In this document: positions 1 to 6,052 of the stretch, in pieces
Numbering within the stretch: position 1 is the first letter of the stretch
Layout: the number at the start of each line of letters is the position of its first letter
Source: Tyzzerella sp. UBA1042
GTDB lineage: Bacteria; Bacillota; Clostridia; Lachnospirales; Anaerotignaceae
Assembly (NCBI GenBank): GCA_002316675.1
Contig: DCDZ01000016.1
Location: 100,462 to 110,118, forward strand
Reading direction: 5' to 3'
Length of the DNA: 9,657 nt
Notes under the pieces: model-generated
What the model was told of the DNA's origin: nothing
The model's input: the letters and a program-made list of their open reading frames with translations, nothing else
Databases searched by the model: none
Position numbers and translations under genes: made by a program

Positions 1-386
1 TGATTACGGCGGATATGGCATTGGATAGCGGCAGAGAGGTCTTTGTTGTTCCCGGCAATATCACCAGTGCCTTGAGTGAGGGAACAAACAATTTGCTGAA
101 GCAGGGATGTCCTCCGCTTACAGAAAGCAATGATGTTTTAATTGAATTAGGCATTGCTTATAAAGAACAGGAAAAGCAGATTTTCTCAAATAAGCTGGCT
201 GCAAAGCTATCTTTAGAGGAAAAAGAGATTTATGATCAGATTATTGATCAAGAACCGGTTTTGGCAGAAACCATTTGCAGAAAACTGCATAAAAATATAC
301 AGGAAGTGCAGTATATACTTTCCCTTCTGGAAATTTCGGGGCATATCCGAAAAATTCCGCAGGCAGGATATATCAGGGAAGGTTAA
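1..386 (+). CDS. dprA: DNA-protecting protein DprA, C-terminal part (5' end outside window)
   Basis: The reading frame is open from the first base (codons in register with base 3) to TAA at 384-386, giving about 127 residues of the C-terminal end. DprA/Smf binds incoming single-stranded DNA in the cytoplasm and loads RecA during transformation; it is also kept in many species not known to be competent. Visible family signatures are LITAD near the left edge, GREVFVVPGNI and then SEGTNNLLKQG, which form the end of the Rossmann-like DprA core. After a linker comes a winged-helix domain over roughly the last 60 residues (from LSLEEKEIYDQI to IRKIPQAGYIR), as in many DprA proteins. An internal ATG at base 15 is not the start, because conserved core sequence precedes it. 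The gene ends 13 bases before topA, so the two are probably cotranscribed. Identity is secure; only the N-terminal two thirds is missing. Confidence 0.93.
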   Translation, partial: ITADMALDSGREVFVVPGNITSALSEGTNNLLKQGCPPLTESNDVLIELGIAYKEQEKQIFSNKLAAKLSLEEKEIYDQIIDQEPVLAETICRKLHKNIQEVQYILSLLEISGHIRKIPQAGYIREG

Positions 387-399
387 TTTGAGGTGAAAT

Positions 400-2547
400 A
401 TGACAAAAGAAATGGAAGAAAAAAAAGTAAAGAAAACAAAACCCTCCGGCAGGGGTGCGAAGGCTTCTAAAAAATATCTTGTCATTGTGGAGTCCCCGGC
501 AAAGGCCAACACAATCGGCAAATTTTTGGGAAGCAGTTATAAAATCGAGGCGTCCATGGGGCATATTCGGGATTTACCCAAAAGCCAGCTGGGGATAGAT
601 TTAGAAAATGATTATGAACCCAAGTATATCACCATTCGCGGGAAAGGGGATTTATTGAGCAAGCTGCGCAGAGATGCCAAGACTGCCGATAAAGTGTTTC
701 TGGCAACTGACCCTGACCGTGAAGGGGAGGCAATCAGCTGGCATTTGATGCACGCTTTGAATCTAAACGAGGAGAAGGACATCAGCCGTATTACCTTTAA
801 CGAGATTACAAAAACCGCCGTAAAACGCTCCATCGGCGAGGCAAGAGAGATTGATATGGATTTGGTCAATGCCCAGCAGGCAAGACGTGTGTTGGATAGA
901 GTGGTTGGCTATACCATAAGCGATTTGCTTTGGCAAAAGGTCAAAAAAGGCCTTTCCGGCGGCCGTGTGCAGTCTGTTGCCCTGCGCATCATCTGCGACC
1001 GGGAGGAAGAAATTCTGGCATTTATACCCACAGAGTATTGGTCCTTAACGGCAAAGCTTGCGGATCAGAACGGCAAGCCTTTAGATGCAAAATTTTATGG
1101 TAAGGACGATACCAAGATGGAACTGCCCAATGGGGAAATTACGGAGGAAGTTGTAAAGGGCGTTGAAGGCCGTGAGTTTGTTGTTTCCGACGTGAAAACC
1201 GGCGTTCGCCAGAAAAAGCCCGTTGCCCCCTTTACCACCAGCACCTTGCAGCAGGAGGCAAGTAAGCATCTGAATATGGCCACACAAAAAACCATGATGA
1301 TTGCCCAGCAGCTTTACGAGGGAATTAACATTAAGGGTGAAGGCACCGTGGGTTTGGTTTCTTATATCCGTACAGATTCCTTCCGTATTTCGGATGAAGC
1401 CTACACGGCGGTTGTAGCTTTTATTAAGGAAGAATACGGCGAAAAATTTGTGAATCCCGAGCGGATTGTTTATAAATCCAAGGGGAAAACCCAGGATGCC
1501 CATGAGGCGATTCGTCCCACGGAGGTCATGCGCACTCCGGACAGCATTAAGGAATCCCTATCAAGGGATCAGTTCCGCTTATACAAATTAATTTGGGAGC
1601 GGTTCGTTGCCAGTCAAATGAGCCCGGCTGTGTATGATACCCTTTCCATAAAGTTGCAAGCAGGGGAATATTCTTTTAGAAGCTCCGGCTCCAGTTTGAG
1701 GTTTAAGGGCTTTTTGGAGGCCTATAATAAGGGTGAGGATAATGATGAAAAAATGATTCCTTTTTTGGAAAAAGGGGACGTTTTAAAAACAGAAACCCTT
1801 TTGCCGGAACAGCATTTTACGCAGCCGCCGGCAAGATTTACCGATGCTTCCTTAATTAAAACCTTGGAAGAAATTGGCGTTGGCCGTCCCAGTACCTATG
1901 CCCCCACCCTAACCACTATTTTGGCCAGACATTATGTGGTAAAAGAGGCCAAAAACCTCTATCCTACAGAGCTTGGGGAAGTGGTAAACGATATTCTGAA
2001 GGGATATTTTTCAGATATTGTTGATGTTGATTTTACTGCAAATATGGAAAAACGTCTGGACGAAGTGGAAAACGGCCATGAAGAATGGAAGCAAATCCTT
2101 CGTGATTTTTATCCGGCTTTTAAGGACTGTGTGGACGATGCCAGAGAGAAACTGGCAAAGGTTGAAATAAAAGACGAAGAGAGCGATGTTATCTGCGAAA
2201 AATGCGGCAGAAATATGGTTATCAAATATGGCCGCTACGGAAAATTTCTTGCGTGCCCCGGTTTTCCGGAATGCCAAAACACAAAACCGTTTTTTGAAGA
2301 GGCCGGTGTAAGCTGTCCTGAGTGCGGCGGCAAGGTGCTCATTAAAAAGACGAAAAAAGGCCGTGCATACTATGGCTGCGAAAACAACCCCACCTGCGGA
2401 TTTATGTCTTGGAATAAGCCAACGGGCGAAAAATGCCCTGTTTGCGGCAGCTTCTTGGTAGAAAAGGGCAGAAAGAACGTGAAGATTGTATGCTCGAATG
2501 AAAAATGCAGCTACATGAAGGAAGCACCTGTGGAAGGGGAACAATAA
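400..2547 (+). CDS. topA: DNA topoisomerase I (type IA)
   Basis: This 715-residue enzyme relaxes negative supercoils by cutting and passing one DNA strand through a transient tyrosine-DNA link. The Toprim domain begins near residue 25 (YLVIVESPAKA, Glu31) and includes the metal-binding ATDPDREGE (Asp104, Asp106, Glu108). The catalytic tyrosine is Tyr322 in SYIRTDS. Other family blocks are SGGRVQSVALR (186-196), DAHEAIRPT (366-374) and GVGRPSTYA (493-501). The C-terminus has three zinc ribbons with four cysteines each: C599/C602/C619/C625, C639/C642/C660/C666 and C679/C682/C698/C703. An unusual Lys-rich stretch of about 24 residues precedes the Toprim domain. GAGGTGA at 390-396 lies close (3-4 bases) upstream of the chosen ATG; a second in-frame ATG at 412 would be too far from it. 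No clear terminator follows the gene. The length is normal for the family. Confidence 0.98.
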   Translation: MTKEMEEKKVKKTKPSGRGAKASKKYLVIVESPAKANTIGKFLGSSYKIEASMGHIRDLPKSQLGIDLENDYEPKYITIRGKGDLLSKLRRDAKTADKVFLATDPDREGEAISWHLMHALNLNEEKDISRITFNEITKTAVKRSIGEAREIDMDLVNAQQARRVLDRVVGYTISDLLWQKVKKGLSGGRVQSVALRIICDREEEILAFIPTEYWSLTAKLADQNGKPLDAKFYGKDDTKMELPNGEITEEVVKGVEGREFVVSDVKTGVRQKKPVAPFTTSTLQQEASKHLNMATQKTMMIAQQLYEGINIKGEGTVGLVSYIRTDSFRISDEAYTAVVAFIKEEYGEKFVNPERIVYKSKGKTQDAHEAIRPTEVMRTPDSIKESLSRDQFRLYKLIWERFVASQMSPAVYDTLSIKLQAGEYSFRSSGSSLRFKGFLEAYNKGEDNDEKMIPFLEKGDVLKTETLLPEQHFTQPPARFTDASLIKTLEEIGVGRPSTYAPTLTTILARHYVVKEAKNLYPTELGEVVNDILKGYFSDIVDVDFTANMEKRLDEVENGHEEWKQILRDFYPAFKDCVDDAREKLAKVEIKDEESDVICEKCGRNMVIKYGRYGKFLACPGFPECQNTKPFFEEAGVSCPECGGKVLIKKTKKGRAYYGCENNPTCGFMSWNKPTGEKCPVCGSFLVEKGRKNVKIVCSNEKCSYMKEAPVEGEQ

Positions 2548-2599
2548 AAACACATAACAGCCATTTTCGGCAAAACATTTAAAATTTTGTTGGAAGTGG

Positions 2600-2628
2600 T
2601 TGTTTTTTATATCTGTCTATGATATAAT
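2600..2628 (+). promoter_or_regulatory. Sigma-A-type promoter of the rpsB-tsf unit
   Basis: A perfect TATAAT at 2623-2628 is preceded by TGA, forming an extended -10 element. TTGTTT at 2600-2605 serves as -35 with a 17-base spacer. Transcription would begin near 2635, leaving a leader of about 100 bases before the rpsB ATG. It lies in the only sizeable gap between topA and rpsB, as expected for a highly expressed ribosomal-protein operon. The start site is predicted from consensus only. Confidence 0.8.
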
Positions 2629-2656
2629 CCCAAAGGTAACTTTAAAACACACGTAT

Positions 2657-2690
2657 CCGTTGCCGGAGAACGGTGCCGACCAGGGTCGGT
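2657..2690 (+). promoter_or_regulatory. Tandem-hairpin leader of rpsB, candidate autoregulatory RNA
   Basis: Two adjacent GC-rich hairpins lie in the predicted 5' leader. Hairpin 1 (2657-2673) pairs CCGTT with AACGG around a 7-base loop. Hairpin 2 (2676-2689) pairs CCGAC with GTCGG around the 4-base loop CAGG, and a G-U pair can extend it to 2675-2690. Neither is followed by a T-run, so they do not look like terminators. Ribosomal protein S2 is known to repress its own mRNA through the leader in gammaproteobacteria; a similar role here is inference. I do not recognise this as a named RNA family. Confidence 0.5.
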
Positions 2691-2723
2691 CTCTCTAGGA
2701 AAAAGATGCGGAGGAAAAACCAC

Positions 2724-2731
2724 AGGAGGTG
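2724..2731 (+). promoter_or_regulatory. Ribosome binding site fixing the rpsB start
   Basis: AGGAGGTG is a near-perfect match to the 16S rRNA 3' end. Its AGGAGG core ends six bases before the ATG at 2736. This supports that ATG over the upstream in-frame ATG (2706) and GTG (2673). A second GGAGG at 2710-2714 has no start codon at the right distance. Confidence 0.9.
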
Positions 2732-2735
2732 CGCT

Positions 2736-3461
2736 ATGGGCGTAATTTCAATGAAGCAGTTATTAGAAGCAGGTGTTCATTTCGGACATCAGACAAGAAG
2801 ATGGAATCCTAAAATGGCGGAATACATCTTTGCAGAAAGAAATGGTATTTATATCATCGACCTTCAAAAAACAGTAAAAATGGTTGACGATGCTTACGCG
2901 GAGGTTTGCAAGAAAATTGCAGACGGCGGCGAAATTCTTTTTGTTGGTACAAAAAAGCAGGCGCAGGAATGCTTGAAGGAAGAAGCTGAAAGATGCGGTA
3001 TGTACTACGTAAACCAGAGATGGTTAGGCGGTATGCTGACAAACTTCACCACAATCAAAACAAGAATTGCAAGATTGAAAGAATTAGAAAAAATGCAGGC
3101 TGATGGTATCTTTGAGGTATTGCCCAAGAAGGAAGTTGCAACTTTATTGCATGAAATGGAAAAGTTGGAAAAGAATCTCGGCGGTATCAAAAATATGAAA
3201 AAGGTGCCCGATATGCTCTTTATCGTTGATACAAGAAAAGAAAGAATTGCAGTGCAGGAAGCGCATACCTTGGGTATTCCCATTGTTGCAATTGTAGATA
3301 CAAACTGTGATCCTGATGAAATTGATCATATTATTCCCGGGAATGACGATGCAATCCGTGCAGTAAAATTGATCGCATCCAAGATTGCGGACGCTGTTTT
3401 GGAATCCAAACAGGGCGAGCAGGAAGAGCCTGCTGCAGAAGAAGCAGCAGTAGCTGAATAA
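2736..3461 (+). CDS. rpsB: 30S ribosomal protein S2
   Basis: The gene encodes a 241-residue uS2 protein, which binds late to the 30S subunit on its solvent side, contacts S1-type partners in other bacteria, and is needed for translation initiation. The family N-terminus is clear: ISMKQLLEAG followed by VHFGHQTRRWNPKM (residues 4-27). Downstream are FVGTKKQAQ, YVNQRWLGGMLTNF, PDMLFIVDTRKE and IPIVAIVDTNCDP, all typical S2 blocks. The tail is acidic and alanine/glutamate-rich, as in many Gram-positive S2 proteins. The open frame extends upstream without a stop to a GTG at 2673, but that extension overlaps the hairpin leader and has no family resemblance. The ATG at 2736 gives the standard N-terminus and a strong ribosome binding site. 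The gene has its own promoter and leader, and tsf follows after a hairpin. Confidence 0.98.
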   Translation: MGVISMKQLLEAGVHFGHQTRRWNPKMAEYIFAERNGIYIIDLQKTVKMVDDAYAEVCKKIADGGEILFVGTKKQAQECLKEEAERCGMYYVNQRWLGGMLTNFTTIKTRIARLKELEKMQADGIFEVLPKKEVATLLHEMEKLEKNLGGIKNMKKVPDMLFIVDTRKERIAVQEAHTLGIPIVAIVDTNCDPDEIDHIIPGNDDAIRAVKLIASKIADAVLESKQGEQEEPAAEEAAVAE

Positions 3462-3483
3462 GTTCTTTATAAGGCATTTGCCC

Positions 3484-3517
3484 GAGCTTCAGCCAACTAA
3501 CGGGCTGAAGCTCTTTT
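3484..3517 (+). terminator. Hairpin between rpsB and tsf, probable leaky terminator
   Basis: A perfect 11-bp stem pairs GAGCTTCAGCC (3484-3494) with GGCTGAAGCTC (3503-3513) around an 8-base loop. Only four T residues follow before CAT, so termination is probably incomplete. No convincing promoter lies between it and tsf: a TATAAC at 3523-3528 lacks a -35. tsf therefore likely depends on read-through, giving more rpsB than tsf transcript, or on RNA processing at the stem. Confidence 0.7.
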
Positions 3518-3551
3518 CATAGTATAACAGAAAATACGGAGGGAAATAAAC

Positions 3552-4484
3552 ATGGCTATTACAGCAGCAATGGTAAAGGAATTAAGAGAAATTACAGGCG
3601 TTGGCATGATGGATTGTAAAAAAGCACTGGCCGAAACAGACGGTGATATGGAAAAAGCAGTTGAAATTTTAAGAGAAAAGGGTCTTGCCGCTTCCGCAAA
3701 GAAGGCCGGACGTATTGCTTCTGAAGGTGTTGTGGATATTTATTTAAGTGATGATAATAAAATCGGCACAATTATTGAAGTAAACTCCGAAACAGACTTC
3801 GTTGCAAAAAATCAGGTTTTTAGAGAGTATGTTACGGCTGTTGCAAAGCAGGCTGTAAACTCCACAGCAGCAGATATGGATGCATTCTTTGAAGAAAAAT
3901 GGGCTTTGGATCCTCAGTTTACCGTAAAAGACGCATTGAGCCAGCAGGTTGCTGTGATCGGTGAAAACCTGAATATCAGACGTTTTGAAAAATTTGAAAA
4001 AGCACAGTCCGGCAAGCTTGTTTCCTATATCCATGGCGGCGGCAGAATCGGTGTTTTAATTGAATTGGCTTGTGAAAAGGAAAGCGAAGAATTAGAAGAA
4101 TTGGGCAAAAACGTTGCAATGCAGATTGCGGCATTGAACCCCAAATTCATCTCCGAAAAGGATGTCCCTGCAGAGTTTATTGAGAAGGAAACAGAGATCC
4201 TTACATTGCAGGCGAAAAATGATCCAAAAAATGCAAGCAAACCTGACCAAATTATTGCAAAGATGATTGAAGGCAGAATGAAAAAAGAATTGAAGGAAAT
4301 CTGCTTACTTGAACAGCCTTATGTGAAAGATGGTGACTTATCAGTGCAGAAATATGTTGATTCTGTAGCGAAGGTTGTGGGCGCGCCCATCGAAATTACA
4401 CGTTATGTGCGTTATGAAACTGGTGAAGGCTTAGAGAAAAAGGATGAGAATTTTGCTGATGAAGTTGCAAAGGCAATGGAATAA
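3552..4484 (+). CDS. tsf: Translation elongation factor Ts
   Basis: EF-Ts is the cytoplasmic nucleotide-exchange factor that displaces GDP from EF-Tu so that EF-Tu can rebind GTP and aminoacyl-tRNA. The 310-residue protein opens with the UBA-like N-terminal domain (about 1-45, with VKELREITGVGMMDCKKAL). The signature TDFVAKN at 81-87 is the loop that contacts EF-Tu. The core dimerisation-type region includes YIHGGGRIGVLIEL, and the C-terminal part ends with ITRYVRYETGEGLEKK and a short helical tail. Length and domain order are normal for Gram-positive EF-Ts. GGAGGG at 3538-3543 lies eight bases before the ATG. The stop is a tandem TAATAA. The gene follows rpsB as in most bacteria and is closed by a strong terminator. 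Confidence 0.98.
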   Translation: MAITAAMVKELREITGVGMMDCKKALAETDGDMEKAVEILREKGLAASAKKAGRIASEGVVDIYLSDDNKIGTIIEVNSETDFVAKNQVFREYVTAVAKQAVNSTAADMDAFFEEKWALDPQFTVKDALSQQVAVIGENLNIRRFEKFEKAQSGKLVSYIHGGGRIGVLIELACEKESEELEELGKNVAMQIAALNPKFISEKDVPAEFIEKETEILTLQAKNDPKNASKPDQIIAKMIEGRMKKELKEICLLEQPYVKDGDLSVQKYVDSVAKVVGAPIEITRYVRYETGEGLEKKDENFADEVAKAME

Positions 4485-4573
4485 TAAATCCCGGGTATGC
4501 CTTACGTTTTGAAAACGGAAAAGCCCTTGGCGATCGGTAAAGGCAAAATTTTTGCTCTTACAACATAAAATTG

Positions 4574-4608
4574 AAAAGAAACGCCAAATTGCTGGCGTTT
4601 CTTTTTTT
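4574..4608 (+). terminator. Intrinsic terminator after tsf
   Basis: A 9-bp stem pairs GAAACGCCA (4578-4586) with TGGCGTTTC (4593-4601) around a 6-base loop and is followed by seven T residues (4602-4608). An A-run at 4574-4577 could extend the stem against the Ts. This is the strongest terminator in the window and should end the rpsB-tsf transcript. The flanking A-run means it could also work on the minus strand, though no convergent gene is present. Confidence 0.92.
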
Positions 4609-4632
4609 CGGAGATTAGGAATTGTTTATAAT
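4604..4632 (+). promoter_or_regulatory. Candidate promoter for pyrH and downstream genes
   Basis: TATAAT at 4627-4632 is a perfect -10 in an AT-rich stretch directly after the tsf terminator. A fresh promoter is expected here because the terminator isolates pyrH from upstream transcription. The -35 position at a 17-base spacer reads TTTTTC (4604-4609), a poor match inside the terminator T-run. No TGN extension is present. The promoter is therefore plausible by position and -10 only. Confidence 0.45.
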
Positions 4633-4696
4633 ACATAAAATATGTGGAAATTTTATTTGAATTGTGTTACATTAGAATGGTAAGGAGGCTGTTGCA

Positions 4697-5404
4697 ATGT
4701 ATAAGAGAATTATCCTGAAATTAAGCGGCGAAGCTCTGGCGGGTGAGAAAGCGGGCGCTACCTTTGATGATAATATCATTTGGGAGTTGGCTGCCCAGAT
4801 TAAAGAGCTTCTAAAGCTTGGTACCCAGGTATGTCTTGTTGTGGGCGGCGGTAATTTTTGGCGTGGCAGAAGTGCTGCTTCGGAAATGGACCGCACAAAA
4901 GCGGATCAAATTGGTATGTTGGCTACAGTGATGAATGCCATTTATATGGCGGATGCTTTTAGACAAAATGGCATTTGTGCTACCGTACAAACCCCCATCC
5001 CTTTCGGAACAATGACAGAGCTGTTTTCTAAGGAGGCCGCATTGGCTCGTTTGGAAAAAGGCGAGGTTCTTATATTTGCCGCAGGCCTTGGGCACCCCTT
5101 CTTTTCCACAGATACCATTACAGCCCTAAGAGGAGCGGAGCTTGATGTGGACGGGCTGTTCTTTGCAAAAAATATAGATGGTGTTTATGATGATGATCCC
5201 GCTGTCAATCCCAACGCAAAGAGAATCGATATTATTAAATCAGAAGAAATTGTCAAAAATAATCTTAAGGTCATTGATATGGCGGCAGCAAATCTATGTT
5301 TTGAGCGAAAAATCCCTGTGGTTATTTTTGGTTTAAACGAAGAAAGAAGTATTATCCGTGCGGTAAGCGGAGAAAAAATTGGCACTACTGTTACAGTTTC
5401 GTAA
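4697..5404 (+). CDS. pyrH: Uridylate kinase (UMP kinase)
   Basis: PyrH phosphorylates UMP to UDP with ATP, the step that commits new pyrimidines to RNA, DNA and UDP-sugar synthesis. It is a hexamer of the amino-acid-kinase fold, unrelated to eukaryotic UMP/CMP kinases. Visible signatures in the 235-residue protein are the phosphate-binding KLSGEAL (8-14), VVGGGNFWRG (48-57), DQIGMLATVMNA (70-81), the nucleotide region GHPFFSTDT (132-140) and DGVYDDDP (161-168). The segment written GTGNP in many family members reads GLGHP here (130-134), a difference at the UMP pocket that may be lineage-typical. AAGGAGG at 4682-4688 sits eight bases before the ATG. The gene begins a new unit after the tsf terminator, and frr follows after 27 bases. 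Length is normal. Confidence 0.97.
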   Translation: MYKRIILKLSGEALAGEKAGATFDDNIIWELAAQIKELLKLGTQVCLVVGGGNFWRGRSAASEMDRTKADQIGMLATVMNAIYMADAFRQNGICATVQTPIPFGTMTELFSKEAALARLEKGEVLIFAAGLGHPFFSTDTITALRGAELDVDGLFFAKNIDGVYDDDPAVNPNAKRIDIIKSEEIVKNNLKVIDMAAANLCFERKIPVVIFGLNEERSIIRAVSGEKIGTTVTVS

Positions 5405-5431
5405 AAATAAGACTCATAGGAGGCAAATGCT

Positions 5432-5989
5432 ATGGCATCAGAATTAATTAAACCGTATGAAGAAAAAATGGAAAAAACCGTTACAACTTTGGTTAGCGAT
5501 TATTCAACAATCCGGGCAGGCCGTGCAAACCCCCATGTATTAAATAAAATTACTGTGGAATATTATGGCACACCCACGCCCATTCAACAGGTGGGGAATA
5601 TCACAGTTCCCGAGGCACGTATTATTCAAATTCAGCCATGGGATAGCAGCACATTAAAATTGATTGAAAAAGCCATCAATACGTCGGATTTGGGCATTAA
5701 TCCCAATAATGACGGCAAGGTCATCCGCTTGGTTTTCCCTGAATTAACAGAGGAAAGAAGAAGGGAATTGACCAAGGAAGTAAAAAAGAAGGCAGAAAAT
5801 GCTAAGGTAGCGGTTCGTAATGTTAGACGAGATGCCATGGATGCCCTCAAAAAAATAGAGAAGAAAAAAGAAATTACTGAGGACGAATTGAAGGATCTGG
5901 AAGAGAAGACACAAAAGCTGACAGATAAATTTATCGCTGAAATTGATAAAAAATGCGACGAAAAGTGTAAAGACATCCTTGCAGTATAA
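5432..5989 (+). CDS. frr: Ribosome recycling factor
   Basis: RRF works with EF-G after termination to split the 70S ribosome and free the mRNA. The 185-residue length is standard. Domain I, a three-helix bundle, is formed by about residues 1-30 and 105-185; domain II is the beta-rich insert between them. Family motifs are IRAGRANP (27-34), YYGTPTPIQQVGNI (44-57), IQPWD (67-71) and AVRNVRRDA (127-135), the last containing the conserved Arg132. AGGAGG at 5418-5423 is eight bases before the ATG at 5432; an earlier ATG at 5427 is out of frame. The gene is very probably cotranscribed with pyrH, a pairing conserved across bacteria. A hairpin directly follows the stop codon. Confidence 0.98.
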   Translation: MASELIKPYEEKMEKTVTTLVSDYSTIRAGRANPHVLNKITVEYYGTPTPIQQVGNITVPEARIIQIQPWDSSTLKLIEKAINTSDLGINPNNDGKVIRLVFPELTEERRRELTKEVKKKAENAKVAVRNVRRDAMDALKKIEKKKEITEDELKDLEEKTQKLTDKFIAEIDKKCDEKCKDILAV

Positions 5990-6000
5990 AAAATATAATC

Positions 6001-6032
6001 GCCCCTCTGGTAAGAAGAGGGGCTTTGTTACT
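6001..6032 (+). terminator. Hairpin between frr and uppS, partial terminator or attenuator
   Basis: GCCCCTCT (6001-6008) pairs perfectly with AGAGGGGC (6016-6023) around a 7-base loop. The following tract, TTTGTTACTTT, is T-rich but interrupted, so termination should be incomplete. It begins 11 bases after the frr stop. It probably lowers expression of uppS and later genes relative to pyrH-frr, or stabilises the 3' end of the upstream message. Confidence 0.68.
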
Positions 6033-6052
6033 TTGCTTCATGGAGGAAATCT

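Noticed and set aside
213..521. Minus-strand open frames opposite dprA, topA and the other genes
   Set aside because: All overlap well-identified plus-strand genes, show no family motifs and lack convincing ribosome binding sites, so they are shadows of real coding sequence.
2574..2597. AT-rich inverted repeat CAAAA...TTTTG after topA as a terminator
   Set aside because: The stem is only a few A-T pairs plus one G-C, with no T-run after it. It is not enough to call a terminator.
2673..2735. Upstream in-frame extension of rpsB from GTG 2673 or ATG 2706
   Set aside because: GTG 2673 falls in the hairpin leader without a ribosome binding site, and ATG 2706 has only a weak AGGA upstream. The added residues do not resemble S2, while ATG 2736 has a near-perfect site and gives the family N-terminus.
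3523..3528. TATAAC as a -10 for a separate tsf promoter
   Set aside because: The -35 position 17 bases upstream lies inside the hairpin and reads ACGGGC, with no match to consensus.
5994..5999. TATAAT after frr as a -10 for uppS
   Set aside because: No acceptable -35 is found at 16-18 bases (AGACAT at 17), and any transcript would begin in the hairpin.
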